A stretch of 64,000 bases of DNA from Geminocystis sp. M7585_C2015_104 (GTDB taxonomy: Bacteria > Cyanobacteriota > Cyanobacteriia > Cyanobacteriales > Cyanobacteriaceae). This document shows positions 44,565-53,814 of the stretch, piece by piece; positions within the stretch are counted from its first letter, which is position 1, and each line of letters starts with the position of its first letter. A program made the translations under genes and the position numbers. The stretch spans positions 48,574 to 112,573 of the forward strand of contig DVEF01000089.1 of assembly GCA_015295805.1 (NCBI GenBank). Direction: 5' to 3'. A model generated the notes under the pieces. The model was not told where the DNA came from. It did no database searches and saw only the letters and a program-made list of their open reading frames with translations.

Positions 44565-46265
44565 ATGGTAGCAAAAATCCCAAAAAAACCACAAAATGCT
44601 GCCATTTTTTACAAGCCAGAAGGCTACACCACAAAAACTACAAGAATACTAGGGAGGATGGCAGCAGGGGAGGGGTTTTTAAAAGCCTACGTAGAATCCC
44701 AAAAAGGTCAACCCCTATACTGTTACTGTGATAACCAGTCAGAATTCGAACATTTCCGCAACACAGTCACCCCCTGGTTAAAACAACCCTCCCAACTGGT
44801 TTTTATCCCCCGAAGTCAATCCTCCAGAATACAAAATGTAGGCAACCTCTATTTACCAGGGCCAGCTTTAGGGGATTTCGCCTGGCAGAGACGATTTTAC
44901 AACCAAAGGGGCTACAGTATTTGTGGTGTCACCCATACTATTGCCAGCAAGGAAGCCATTAACAGTATAGCAAATCTCCTATTAGCACCAGTGCAACCCT
45001 GGGACGCCCTAGTTTGCACCTCTAATGCCGTCAAGACGGCCGTAGAGAGAATCTTAAACGATTGGGGGGAGTATTTAGGGCAAAAATTCAATACCACAGT
45101 CAAATTCAATTTCCAGTTGCCAGTAATACCCCTGGGGGTTGATTCCAAAACCTACCAATTTAACCCTGAATATAGAAATAGGTTGAGAAGTACATTGAAC
45201 ATAGCAGAAGATGATATTGTAATTTTATTCTTTGGAAGGCTAATATTTTATGCCAAGGCACATCCAGTGCCCATGTATTTAGCAGTAGAAAAAGCCGTAA
45301 ATAGTGCCAGTTTTAAAAATAAAATTCACTTGATTCAGTGCGGCTGGTTTGAGGAACAAAGGGAAGAAATTGCTTTTAAAGAGAGTGCCATACAGTTTGC
45401 CCCTTCCGTGAATCATATATTCTTAGACGGGAGAAATCCAGGGATAGGGCAGCAGATTTGGTCAGCAGCTGATATATTTATTTCCCTCTCCGACAACATT
45501 CAGGAAACTTTTGGCATAACCCCCATTGAAGCGATGGCATGTGGTTTGCCGGTGGTTGTCTCTGACTGGGATGGATATAAAGACACGGTGCGTCATGAGA
45601 TAGACGGCTTTCGCATTTCCACTATCATACCCCCAGAAGACTATTTTTTAAATTTTGCCCACGACTATCACATAGATGCCATTAATTATAGCATGTTCAT
45701 TGCCTACTCCTGTTTTGCCACCATGGTAGACATTGAAGAATGTGCTTCTGCCCTGGCAAAACTGATAGAAAATCCGGATTTGAGGAGGAAAATGGGGGAG
45801 AATGGGAGGAAAAGAGCAGAAGAGATATATGATTGGCAAAATGTGATTAATCGTTATAGGGATTTGTGGGAACAATTAGAGGAAATCAGAAACATAAATG
45901 AAATGTCAGTGCCTGTAAGGAATAATAGTCGAGCCAATCCTCTTTGTGATGATCCCTTTCACCTGTTTAGCCATTATAGCAGCCAGCGTCTCCACCCAGA
46001 AACTAGGCTGAGACTAGGTAATAATGCTAGAGAATCCCTACAAAAAATCAGGAAAATCTGGATTACCAGTTTCGGCGAAAATACCCGTTTTAAGAATGAG
46101 ATGGTAGATGACATACTCAATCAGTTTAGTGAGAAGCCAACTATAGAGTTGGACTATTTTCTGAGGGTTTATGGAGAAAACATTGCACCCATCTTATATA
46201 GAACAATCATGTATCTGCTCAAATTTGGTATTTTGGAAGTAGAAAGGGACTCGTCTGACAAATAA
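44565..46265 (+). CDS. GT4 family glycosyltransferase
   Basis: About 566 residues, GT-B fold. The C-terminal lobe holds the retaining EX7E signature ETFGITPIEAMACGLPVVVS near residue 313, preceded by VILFFGRLIFYAKAHPVPMY and followed by HEIDGFRISTIIPPEDYF. The last 110 residues are an additional helical domain not typical of GT4. Donor and acceptor are unknown; no polysaccharide gene cluster is here. GGAGGTGAAA directly before the ATG at 44565 decides the start over an ATG four codons upstream, which lies within that ribosome binding site. Confidence 0.87.
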   Translation: MVAKIPKKPQNAAIFYKPEGYTTKTTRILGRMAAGEGFLKAYVESQKGQPLYCYCDNQSEFEHFRNTVTPWLKQPSQLVFIPRSQSSRIQNVGNLYLPGPALGDFAWQRRFYNQRGYSICGVTHTIASKEAINSIANLLLAPVQPWDALVCTSNAVKTAVERILNDWGEYLGQKFNTTVKFNFQLPVIPLGVDSKTYQFNPEYRNRLRSTLNIAEDDIVILFFGRLIFYAKAHPVPMYLAVEKAVNSASFKNKIHLIQCGWFEEQREEIAFKESAIQFAPSVNHIFLDGRNPGIGQQIWSAADIFISLSDNIQETFGITPIEAMACGLPVVVSDWDGYKDTVRHEIDGFRISTIIPPEDYFLNFAHDYHIDAINYSMFIAYSCFATMVDIEECASALAKLIENPDLRRKMGENGRKRAEEIYDWQNVINRYRDLWEQLEEIRNINEMSVPVRNNSRANPLCDDPFHLFSHYSSQRLHPETRLRLGNNARESLQKIRKIWITSFGENTRFKNEMVDDILNQFSEKPTIELDYFLRVYGENIAPILYRTIMYLLKFGILEVERDSSDK

Positions 46266-46368
46266 TAAAACCAGATTCTAGCATGTTAGGATGCAAATAA
46301 AACCCATAAGGTGGCATGGTTCATTTCTATAGCTAAAGAGGCTAACCCTAGGAATAGGAGGAAAACAA

Positions 46369-47370
46369 ATGAAGAAATACAAAACCATATATGGGCTAGT
46401 TTTAAGTCTGATTATACCCGTGCCTGCCCTAGCAGATTCCCCGGTGGAGGTGTCACCCAGGATAACACCCCCAATAGTAGCCCAAAGACAACCTCAGGAA
46501 AAGGTGAGGATTGCGGTGTTAGACTTCGACGCAGCTGCCATGGATAACCTTACATGGTTGTCATACATGGATCACAATACAAGGGGAGTAAGAAATATCT
46601 TCATAAACCGCTTAGCAGAAACGGGTAAATACACAGTGATAGAGGCAAGCAGAGTAGACAACCTATTACCATGGAAAGACTGGGGAGGGAAAAGACAAAT
46701 TGATGCCCAAACCGCGGCGGAAATAGGTAGAAAACTAGGGGTAGAGGTGGTAATTGTAGGCAGCCTAACCCGTTTTGATATTAGCAGAAGAGGGGGAAAC
46801 ATAGGCCTGGGCTGGTTTGGCGTCAACATCGGTGGCAATAGCACAGAGGCAGTGGTAGAATTCAACGTGCGCGCCATTAACACCAACACCGGCGAGGTGA
46901 TAATGGTGGCAAAGGGCAATGGCAGTAGCACACAAGTAGACCCTCGAGTATACGTATGGGGCAGAGGCGGTGGCACCTATTCTTCTAGCCAGGAAGGGCA
47001 ACTTCTTGCCTCCGCGGCTGTAAAGGCTGTAGATCAAGTTATAGAGGAAATGAATCGCCAATATTCCAAATTCTCTGCCATAACCCCTGTAGTCCCTAGT
47101 ACCACGGCTATAGTAGCAGATGTAACCGGCAATACGGTAGTGCTAAACAAGGGGAAAAAGGAAGGTTATCGGGTGGGGATGCGGTTAGCCATCGAAAGAG
47201 TGGAAAGGGAGGTAAAAGATCCCCAGAGTGGGCAAGTAATCCGTCGTATTACAGTACCCCTGGGAGAAATAGAATTGTATGATGTGGATGAAGCCTCCAG
47301 TCTTGGCAGAATAGTCTCCGGCAGGGGATTTAAGGTGGGAGACATAGCCAAACCCCGCACGGGTTTATAA
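46369..47370 (+). CDS. CsgG-family exported protein
   Basis: A 333-residue protein with signal peptide (YGLVLSLIIPVPALA, no lipobox Cys) and a CsgG/HfaB-like domain: VRIAVLDFDAAAMDN, then FINRLAETGKYTVIEASRVD and AAEIGRKLGVEVVIVGSLTR. CsgG proper is a lipoprotein nonamer that exports curli fibres; lack of the lipid-anchor Cys and of other csg genes makes curli secretion doubtful. A second domain (residues 240-333, GYRVGMRLAIERVEREVKDP) is a small beta barrel found with such proteins. A strong AGGAGG lies before the ATG. Likely periplasmic or outer-membrane associated. Confidence 0.83.
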   Translation: MKKYKTIYGLVLSLIIPVPALADSPVEVSPRITPPIVAQRQPQEKVRIAVLDFDAAAMDNLTWLSYMDHNTRGVRNIFINRLAETGKYTVIEASRVDNLLPWKDWGGKRQIDAQTAAEIGRKLGVEVVIVGSLTRFDISRRGGNIGLGWFGVNIGGNSTEAVVEFNVRAINTNTGEVIMVAKGNGSSTQVDPRVYVWGRGGGTYSSSQEGQLLASAAVKAVDQVIEEMNRQYSKFSAITPVVPSTTAIVADVTGNTVVLNKGKKEGYRVGMRLAIERVEREVKDPQSGQVIRRITVPLGEIELYDVDEASSLGRIVSGRGFKVGDIAKPRTGL

Positions 47371-47464
47371 TTACAAACCCCCCCAAATCCTATCCCCTAC
47401 ACTCTACATCCCACATTCTCTTTACGTTTCTTAATAAAGAACCCAAAAAGGCAGGGGGCTTTGC

Positions 47465-47527
47465 TAGAATGGTGGCGATGGACGGCAGGAGACGTGACTG
47501 CCAGGGGCTGACCTGGGCATTTTTTAT
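47465..47527 (+). ncRNA. Candidate small RNA with two alternative hairpins and T run
   Basis: TAGAAT at 47465-47470 could be a -10 box, giving a start near 47477. GGCAG (47484-47488) pairs with CTGCC (47498-47502). Overlapping it, TGCCAGG (47499-47505) pairs with CCTGGGCA (47512-47519, one bulged G), directly followed by TTTTTT, i.e. an intrinsic terminator. The RNA would be only about 50 nucleotides. The two stems share CC/TGCC and so compete. No good -35 box is seen; it may also be a late terminator of the CsgG-like gene. Confidence 0.4.
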
Positions 47528-47626
47528 TTGATAAATATAATCATATAGACGGGGATAATAAAGGAAAAGTATAATCGAGATTCAGGGGACATGATGTAGG
47601 CGGTACAGGGCGGAATTGGAGGTGTA

Positions 47627-47701
47627 ATGAAAGTAAATATTAAAAACAGTGAGCAAATAAGAGAGAGAGAAAAGAGAAAATTGGCAAAAGTTATTCACTA
47701 A
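47627..47701 (+). CDS. Possible 24-residue small protein
   Basis: ATG at 47627 preceded by GGAGGTGTA, a strong ribosome binding site, and 24 codons to a TAA. The product is basic and helical (SEQIREREKRKLAKVIH at the end). Supported only by the ribosome binding site; there is no family. It lies in the 460-base gap between the CsgG-like gene and the barrel protein gene, the rest of which holds the candidate RNA at 47.48 kb and little else. Confidence 0.3.
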   Translation: MKVNIKNSEQIREREKRKLAKVIH

Positions 47702-47830
47702 TAAGGGAGGAAAAAGAATATTTGTGGGGATATGGCTACCAATACTGGGGAAAATAAATGATAGAAAATATCAATAAGCTCCTTGGGGCGCAAAGTAGTC
47801 TCCCTTAGCCACCATACCCCCAACGCCTAG

Positions 47831-49555
47831 CTAATGCCCAAACAACCACATGAAGTTAAAACCAAGAGTGAAATCGTTGTTCTTACGGGCAAGCATACTG
47901 CCAATATTACCACTAGCAGCAGCATTAGTACCATATAAACCGATACCCATATTACCATTTGAGGAGAAATAACGGGCACCAATGGCCCAGACGGTGGCAT
48001 CATTGCTTAGCATGGGGGTAACCTCCCCAAGGAATTGTAACCCCGGTGAAGGCTGGAAGTTAACCCCCAAGCCTAAACCCACAAGGCGGTTATTGCCAAA
48101 AAATCCCCCTTTAGGGTTGAGGAATAGTGCCAATTGGCTGGTGGGAGAATAAGAAAAAATCCCCTCTGCTGAAAAGGCACCCACCCCGTCAGTATCCCCC
48201 TCAGAAGCCTCTAAAAATGCCCCCCGAATACTAAAAGAGAAAGCATCTCCCCTTGCCTGATCAAGAAAACGCAGTTTAGTAGCACCTCCGAATTTGAAAG
48301 AGTTGCCAATAGGCTTTTTGCTGTCTGACAGTTGTTGCCCTATAAATTCTAACTGAGCATCGTCACTCATTCCATAGGCCACCTGAATGTTAAAATTAGG
48401 ACGTAGTCCCGTGTCGACAAAAAAAGTGCCCTGTCTGAGAGTATCGGCAGTAGTCAGGGTTATTCCGTCAAAAAGCAACTGTTTATCTCTCCCTGTGAGT
48501 GGAGGGAGAGGGGTAGAGGCAAAACTAGGGGGGTAGTCGACGAATATATCAGGAGTATAACGCACATTCAGCCCCAAGGCCACATCATCCCCCCTGGTAG
48601 GAAAAGCCAGTAAACGAGTGGCTGGAGTAGTGCCCAAACGGTTGGTTACTGATAGGTCCACAGCTACGCTTGGACTATGTATATAACTCAAGCCAGCACT
48701 CCAGACTGCACTCCTCTCCAGTCTTCCATTGGCATCTACACTATTATGACCCGGCCCGATGGGGATGTTAACATCGGCAAACAAACCAAATCTGTCATGG
48801 AGGCGAATACTGACACCTGTGCCCAAGTTGAAGAAGGTGCCATAAAAATCACCACCGTCGTTGATAGTCTCGGGGAAGATGTTTAACCCTCCCACCAAAT
48901 GCCATTGGGTATTTTCACTGAAACTATAGGTGTAGGGTACTTGAATACTAAGGGCTACAGTGTTAGTTTGACGACTGCTGATACCCCCATTGAATAAACG
49001 ATTCTCCGAAGTAATCTTCAACCACTCTACAGAGGCTACAACCGCCAAGTCATAATTGTCTTCCCTGACAAAACGATACTTTAGCCGAGGCGCCAGGGAG
49101 AAAAAACCAAAATTAGTGGGTCTACCGGCTATGGGCTCCCCTAGAATATCATCAAAGAAAGATAAAGCCAACCCCGCCTGAAAATTGTCAGTCACCCCCC
49201 AGTCTATAGAGCCATTATACACTTGTAGGCCTATTCCTGGAACATCTCCAAACAGGCTATAAACATGGGTGCCATAGGTGGTATAAACTGCCTTAGAAGG
49301 GAGAATGTTGGCCGTCTCTACCGTCATCGGCGCAGGTGGAAACAATTGTAAGGGGGTGAGACTGTATTCAACCCCCTGAGATAGAAGCAGTTGAGTATTA
49401 CCCGGTTGAGACAAAAGCTGTTGGGCACTGCCCAAATTTCTTAGGTTATCCACGTTGGTAGGCAGTTTAGGTATGTCAGATTCCCCAGCCCATACCCTAG
49501 AAACACTGCCCGTCAGTAGAGGTAAACAAAATATCACCACTTTTGCCAGTTTCAT
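47831..49555 (-). CDS. Outer membrane beta-barrel protein
   Basis: A 574-residue exported protein with signal peptide (KLAKVVIFCLPLLTGSVSRV, cleavage likely after VWA). The mature part begins with a low-complexity linker (QQLLSQPGNTQLLLSQ) and continues with many alternating strands, e.g. WGVTDNFQAGLALSFFDDIL, YNLAVVASVEW-like segments, VGLGLGVNFQPSPGLQFLGE and the C-terminal FTLGFNFMWLFGH, consistent with an outer membrane barrel. It is not of the SLH-OprB type. I do not recognise a specific family. Transcribed alone; its leader lies in the 560-base gap to the SpoIID gene. Confidence 0.72.
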   Translation of the reverse strand: MKLAKVVIFCLPLLTGSVSRVWAGESDIPKLPTNVDNLRNLGSAQQLLSQPGNTQLLLSQGVEYSLTPLQLFPPAPMTVETANILPSKAVYTTYGTHVYSLFGDVPGIGLQVYNGSIDWGVTDNFQAGLALSFFDDILGEPIAGRPTNFGFFSLAPRLKYRFVREDNYDLAVVASVEWLKITSENRLFNGGISSRQTNTVALSIQVPYTYSFSENTQWHLVGGLNIFPETINDGGDFYGTFFNLGTGVSIRLHDRFGLFADVNIPIGPGHNSVDANGRLERSAVWSAGLSYIHSPSVAVDLSVTNRLGTTPATRLLAFPTRGDDVALGLNVRYTPDIFVDYPPSFASTPLPPLTGRDKQLLFDGITLTTADTLRQGTFFVDTGLRPNFNIQVAYGMSDDAQLEFIGQQLSDSKKPIGNSFKFGGATKLRFLDQARGDAFSFSIRGAFLEASEGDTDGVGAFSAEGIFSYSPTSQLALFLNPKGGFFGNNRLVGLGLGVNFQPSPGLQFLGEVTPMLSNDATVWAIGARYFSSNGNMGIGLYGTNAAASGNIGSMLARKNNDFTLGFNFMWLFGH

Positions 49556-50118
49556 ATCTTTTGAATTTCACGAGGAAGAAACAACAGATAGGAATAAAAC
49601 CTACTTTTTTCGACTCCACTTATTCCCACAATGATTTCAAGTATAGGTATAAATTCTGGAAAATAAGCCCCCGGGCAATGAAGACATAGGCCAAATAAGA
49701 ATACTATTTGCACTTCCAAAGTCTACAAACTCAGCACCTTCCACCATTCCTATTCTCAGTAGTAAACAGCAAAAAACGTAAAGGCTCTCTGATAGGGGTA
49801 GTCCAGTCCTATAACACTAAAAATTACAAAACAACTATAGCTCCGAAAACACAACACAAAAAAAAACACAAAGAAGCAAATGTACCCAGTGTGTTTTATA
49901 CTTCAAAAGGGGTGTATTTTATTGGCATGAGCCACATTGTTATACCTAAAAAGGGGGAAAGGGGTAAACATGTCAACCCCCATCTTGGGGATTGTGACAA
50001 AAGCCGAATTGACGATGGCTTTGAGAAGACAATCCCTCTGCCCATCATAACAGAAGGAGCTTTTTGTCAGTTGAAACCATCAAGTTGATCGGGTAAGTTC
50101 GGTTTAGGGTGTGAGAGT
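49556..50118. other. Divergent intergenic region
   Basis: 560 bases between the barrel protein gene and the SpoIID gene. A frame of 126 codons with a TTG start (49708-50088) is present but reads like chance sequence (basic, no ribosome binding site). AACCCCC / GGGGATT near 49976-49995 forms a short hairpin. Promoters for both neighbours must lie here; none is clear. Confidence 0.4.
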
Positions 50119-51237
50119 ATGAGTGGAAAGTTCCCGTTATACCGCTGGCTTGGCCTTTTAAAACCACTGCTGTTGTGGTTGCTGTTAACACCCCCCCTAG
50201 CTGCCGTGGAGTTGAGGGTGGCAGTGAAAAAGGGGGTAAGTAGCCTACAAGTAGGCAGTTCAACTCCTGCTGTCGTCAGAGATGCTAGAGGTAGGGTGGT
50301 GGGGCAAATAGCTGGAATGAACTCTTTTATATCCAGTGCCGAGGGAGGCAACGTGGCCATTGGGCAATGGAAATCCAACCGTCTTTGGCTTGAGCCCAGT
50401 GGCGGTGGGTTTGTCTGGATTGGGGATGGCTGGTATCGTGGTAGGGTTTTACTGGTGCCCCAAGGAGATGCCCTCACTGCCATCAACTACGTAGATCTGG
50501 AGGATTACTTGTATAGTGTCGTGGGGGCCGAGGCCATTCCCAGTTGGCCCTTAGACGCCCTCAAGGCTCAAGCAGTGGCTGCTCGTACATATGCCTTATA
50601 CAAGCGTAATACTAGTGCCAATCAGTTGTTTGACCTGGACAATACTGTGGCCACCCAAGTGTATAAAGGACTGAACAGCGAGTATACTACAACCCATCAG
50701 GCAGTGAGGGAGACGAAAGGAGAAGTAATGACCTACAATGGTCAAGTGATTCTGGCGGTGTTCCATGCTTCTTCTGGTGGCCATACGGAAAACGTAGAAG
50801 ATATTTGGCTTTCTCCCCTTCCCTACCTGCGGGGAGTAGTAGACTACGATCAAACCAGCCCTGTATTCAGTTGGACAAAAACCGTTTCCCCCAGTATTCT
50901 ACGCGGCATAGTGGGGGATGTGGGAAATATCCGCGCCCTAGTGCCCCAAAAGACTACCCCCAGAGGTCGAATTGTCACCATGACTATAGTGGGAGATAGG
51001 GGCAGTCGTGTGGTTTCTGGGGCGGATTTACGAAAGGTGCTGGATTTGCGTAGTACCTTATTCCGTGCCAATGTTTCTGACAATGGTTTAGAGATTTATG
51101 GACGTGGCTTTGGCCATGGCCTAGGATTGAGTCAATGGGGAGCTCAATACCTAGCGTCTAACGGAATCAACTACCGTCAGATATTGGCTCATTATTACCG
51201 GAATGCTAGACTGGCGCGAATCCAAACCCGCAATTAG
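50119..51237 (+). CDS. SpoIID/LytB domain protein
   Basis: A 372-residue exported protein of the SpoIID family, which in Bacillus is a peptidoglycan lytic transglycosylase or amidase enhancer. An N-terminal hydrophobic segment (LLKPLLLWLLLTPPLAAVEL) acts as signal or anchor. The family core is clear: LEDYLYSVVGAEAIPSWPLD with the catalytic-type Glu, ALKAQAVAARTYALYKR, AVFHASSGGHTENVEDIW, and the C-terminal GRGFGHGLGLSQWGAQYLAS. Likely remodels cell wall in the periplasm, relevant for division or septal pores in cyanobacteria (inference). It overlaps thrB by four bases, tail to tail. Confidence 0.9.
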   Translation: MSGKFPLYRWLGLLKPLLLWLLLTPPLAAVELRVAVKKGVSSLQVGSSTPAVVRDARGRVVGQIAGMNSFISSAEGGNVAIGQWKSNRLWLEPSGGGFVWIGDGWYRGRVLLVPQGDALTAINYVDLEDYLYSVVGAEAIPSWPLDALKAQAVAARTYALYKRNTSANQLFDLDNTVATQVYKGLNSEYTTTHQAVRETKGEVMTYNGQVILAVFHASSGGHTENVEDIWLSPLPYLRGVVDYDQTSPVFSWTKTVSPSILRGIVGDVGNIRALVPQKTTPRGRIVTMTIVGDRGSRVVSGADLRKVLDLRSTLFRANVSDNGLEIYGRGFGHGLGLSQWGAQYLASNGINYRQILAHYYRNARLARIQTRN

Positions 51238-52154
51238 GGGACAATCACCTTTGCCCCCTCCCTATCCACTTCCAAACACCTGACAGTGGCCCTTACTCCC
51301 TCCTCCCCCCAGCTTTCTCCCATTGCCCTCATCACCTCGGATACACAGCCAGGGGAGCAAAGGGCCAGTAAAGTGGGGCCAGCCCCACTAATCACCATGC
51401 CATGGCCCCCTGCCCCCAATACCGCCTCATAAACCCTCTCGTATCCCCTAATTAAACTTTGACGGTAGGGCTGGTGTAGTTTGTCCTTTAGTGCCTCCTT
51501 CAACCACTCCGGCTTCCCCGTTTCTAAGGCTTTTACCAGTAGTCCTAAGTGGGCAATATTAAACACTGCTTGTTCATAACTAAGAAACTGCGGTAATACC
51601 GCCCTTGCCTGGGAGGTAGACAGTTCAAAATCGGGAATGGCCACCACAAACCTGATTGTCTCATGACAGTCAATGGGCACAAAATGGCGATTACCCCTGT
51701 CTCCCACAGAGAGAATACAGCCTCCCAACATAGCCGGCGCCACATTATCAGGATGCCCCTCTATCTCAATGGCCAAATCCAGCAACTGTTCCGGGGAAAG
51801 AGGATAAGAAGCAAAATGGTTGGCCGCCAACAACCCCCCCACTATGGCAGTAGCCGAACTACCTAAGCCTCTGGCCAGGGGCACATTGACTTTTACCCTT
51901 ATATTCACAGCAGGGACTTTTTTGCCAATGTGTTGATACAAGTGGGAAAAAGAACGGTACAACAAATTATCCTCTTCCAAAGATATAGTCCCAGATTCAA
52001 CCCCTTCTACCGTTATGGTTGTGGCGGAATCGCTAGCAGTGAATTGAAATTGATTGTAAAGGGATAAGGCCACGCCAATGCAGTCAAACCCGGCCCCCAG
52101 ATTGGCCGTGGTGGCAGGCACTCTTATAGACACACTTTCCGGTTTGTTCATCAA
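51234..52154 (-). CDS. thrB: Homoserine kinase
   Basis: GHMP-family kinase that phosphorylates L-homoserine in threonine synthesis. The substrate-site start SIRVPATTANLGAGFDCIGV, the ATP-binding GHMP motif NVPLARGLGSSATAIVGGLL, and the C-terminal motif GMVISGAGPTLLALCSPG are intact. Length 306 residues is normal. Two adjacent ATG codons (52154 and 52151) are equally possible. thrA and thrC are not in the window. It converges with the SpoIID gene. Confidence 0.96.
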   Translation of the reverse strand: MMNKPESVSIRVPATTANLGAGFDCIGVALSLYNQFQFTASDSATTITVEGVESGTISLEEDNLLYRSFSHLYQHIGKKVPAVNIRVKVNVPLARGLGSSATAIVGGLLAANHFASYPLSPEQLLDLAIEIEGHPDNVAPAMLGGCILSVGDRGNRHFVPIDCHETIRFVVAIPDFELSTSQARAVLPQFLSYEQAVFNIAHLGLLVKALETGKPEWLKEALKDKLHQPYRQSLIRGYERVYEAVLGAGGHGMVISGAGPTLLALCSPGCVSEVMRAMGESWGEEGVRATVRCLEVDREGAKVIVP

Positions 52155-52317
52155 TCAGTTTATCAATCAGATTGTCAGTTAACCAAGACTAAAATTTCAC
52201 AAATAATAAGTCTATCAGGGAGCTTGAGATCATTTACAATCAGAAAAGAGGGATCCTATTAATCCCTGCCCCATAATATCAACAAGCCAGTTTTTTAGTA
52301 TATTAGTCCCCCTAGGC

Positions 52318-52848
52318 ATGGTTTGGTTACAAAGATTTTTTAACAAAAACGAAAACGACAAAAACCCCGCCAACTCCACTGAGGAAAGAGAATGGCTCAA
52401 TTTAGACCCCAATATTTTCGGTAGTTCTCGTATTTTTTTCAGTACCAATCGCCCCATTGACTTATATGAATTAGAGGAGTTGTGCGATTCCGTAGGTTGG
52501 GCCAGAAGACCGTTAAGAAAAGTAAAAAAAGCACTGGAACATAGCTATTTAGTTGCCTCCGCCTGGGAAGTAAAGGGTAATAACGGTAAAACCACCCTTA
52601 TTGGCTTTGCTCGCGCCACCTCAGATCATGCCTTCAACGCCACCATCTGGGATGTGGTAATCCACCCCCGCTTTCAAAGGAAGGGCCTTGGCAAAGCCTT
52701 TATGAAGTACATAATCAACAAACTTCGTAAAGACGACATCAGCAATGTCACCCTCTTTGCCGACCCCCATGTGGTAGAATTTTATCGTCGCCTTGGTTTT
52801 GTTGCCGATCCCGAGGGCATCAAAGGCATGTTTTGGTACCCTAACTAA
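52318..52848 (+). CDS. GNAT family N-acetyltransferase (Ycf52/NSI type)
   Basis: A 176-residue GCN5-related acetyltransferase. The acetyl-CoA loop [20 protein letters not shown] (R/QxxGxG/A) and the C-terminal [20 protein letters not shown] are typical. The N-terminus and the segment [20 protein letters not shown] with [20 protein letters not shown] resemble the cyanobacterial and plastid group that includes algal Ycf52 and plant NSI, which acetylate plastid proteins. The substrate here is unknown. The gene stands between divergent thrB and tRNA-Pro. Confidence 0.85.
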   Translation: MVWLQRFFNKNENDKNPANSTEEREWLNLDPNIFGSSRIFFSTNRPIDLYELEELCDSVGWARRPLRKVKKALEHSYLVASAWEVKGNNGKTTLIGFARATSDHAFNATIWDVVIHPRFQRKGLGKAFMKYIINKLRKDDISNVTLFADPHVVEFYRRLGFVADPEGIKGMFWYPN

Positions 52849-52908
52849 CCTTTAGCCCTTGCCAAACTCCCCTCCCATGAGTTACAATGTTATCCGTTTA
52901 CTACTCTA

Positions 52909-52982
52909 CGGGATGTAGCGCAGCTTGGTAGCGCGCCTGCTTTGGGAGCAGGATGTCGTCGGTTCAAATCCGGCCATCCCGA
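52909..52982 (+). tRNA. tRNA-Pro (anticodon UGG)
   Basis: 74-base cloverleaf: acceptor CGGGATG pairs with CATCCCG; D-arm region GCGCAGCTTGGTAGCGC; anticodon stem CCTGC/GCAGG around loop TTTGGGA with anticodon TGG at 52943-52945; T-arm GTCGG-TTCAAAT-CCGGC. CCA is not encoded. A T run follows directly and may end transcription. Confidence 0.97.
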
Positions 52983-53814
52983 TGCCTTTTTTTCCCTGAT
53001 TTTCGGTTTAATTGACCTTCTGGAACTTCACGCTAACAAGCAGTTAGTCAGCAAAGTATAGGCATTGCTTTTGTCCATAACACAACGAAAAGATGGATTG
53101 CCATTGCGGGAGAGAGTCGGCAATCTTATGTAAGTGGGAATATTTCCCACATAGTCTCCGCAGGCTGGTGGGGATAAAAACATGTCCCTGAGGGTGGGGT
53201 GGCTGTTATTTGGCAAGAATCATTATTATTATTTATTTCCCAGACACTGTTGTGTGTGAATCCTTTAAATGGGAATTTTGGGGAAACAGCAGGTTAAATA
53301 GCTGATAATACTATTTCTAATTCTATAAGTTTCTCTATTTCTAATAGTGTCTCTAGGAGTCCTTTTTTCCTTATCGAATCCATCTAACCCCTTATTTTCT
53401 CCTCTATTTGCCCATTTAAAAATACTTTGAACCCATATCCACTTGTACTTCTAGTTTCTCTTCGGTATATATAAAATACTTGCCCCGGCAGTCTTTCTAT
53501 TCCTCTGTGGGGGAATTATTTTAATCCATGCCAGGGCAGTTAAATTATCAGAAACTTCCAAAAAAGTCTTCCGGTTCAAACTCCGCCAATTTGATGGGCT
53601 TGTTGTGCCAAAATCGGGTTTTTGGGTCATCCAAACCCAACATCAATAAGTAAAATCCCACTATTGCCTATTCTTATAACGCATCTCATCCTATACCTAA
53701 TTCCTATACCTATAAAGTAAAAGTCCCCTTGTTAAGGGGAGAGGGAAAAATTTTAGGGCCACCGGAGAAATGGTGGTGGAGGGAAAAGGCTTCTTCAGAG
53801 GGGCAGCTATTGTG
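52983..53814. other. 830-base gap between tRNA-Pro and clpB
   Basis: The left third contains a 62-codon minus-strand frame (53028-53216; ends with RNGNPSFRCVMDKSNAYTLL) that I do not recognise and a perfect hairpin GTGGGAA-TAT-TTCCCAC at 53134-53150. The middle is AT-rich with an 11-base direct repeat CTATTTCTAAT at 53311 and 53335. The right end holds the clpB terminator. It could contain a decayed gene or an RNA gene; I cannot show either. Confidence 0.4.
53724..53744 (-). terminator. Probable terminator of clpB
   Basis: TCCCCTT-GTT-AAGGGGA is a perfect seven-base hairpin; on the minus strand it is followed by CTTTTACTTTAT, a broken T run. It lies about 75 bases after the clpB stop. Confidence 0.6.

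Noticed and set aside
49708..50088. 126-codon plus-strand frame with TTG start
   Set aside because: No ribosome binding site, basic low-complexity product and no recognisable family; treated as intergenic.
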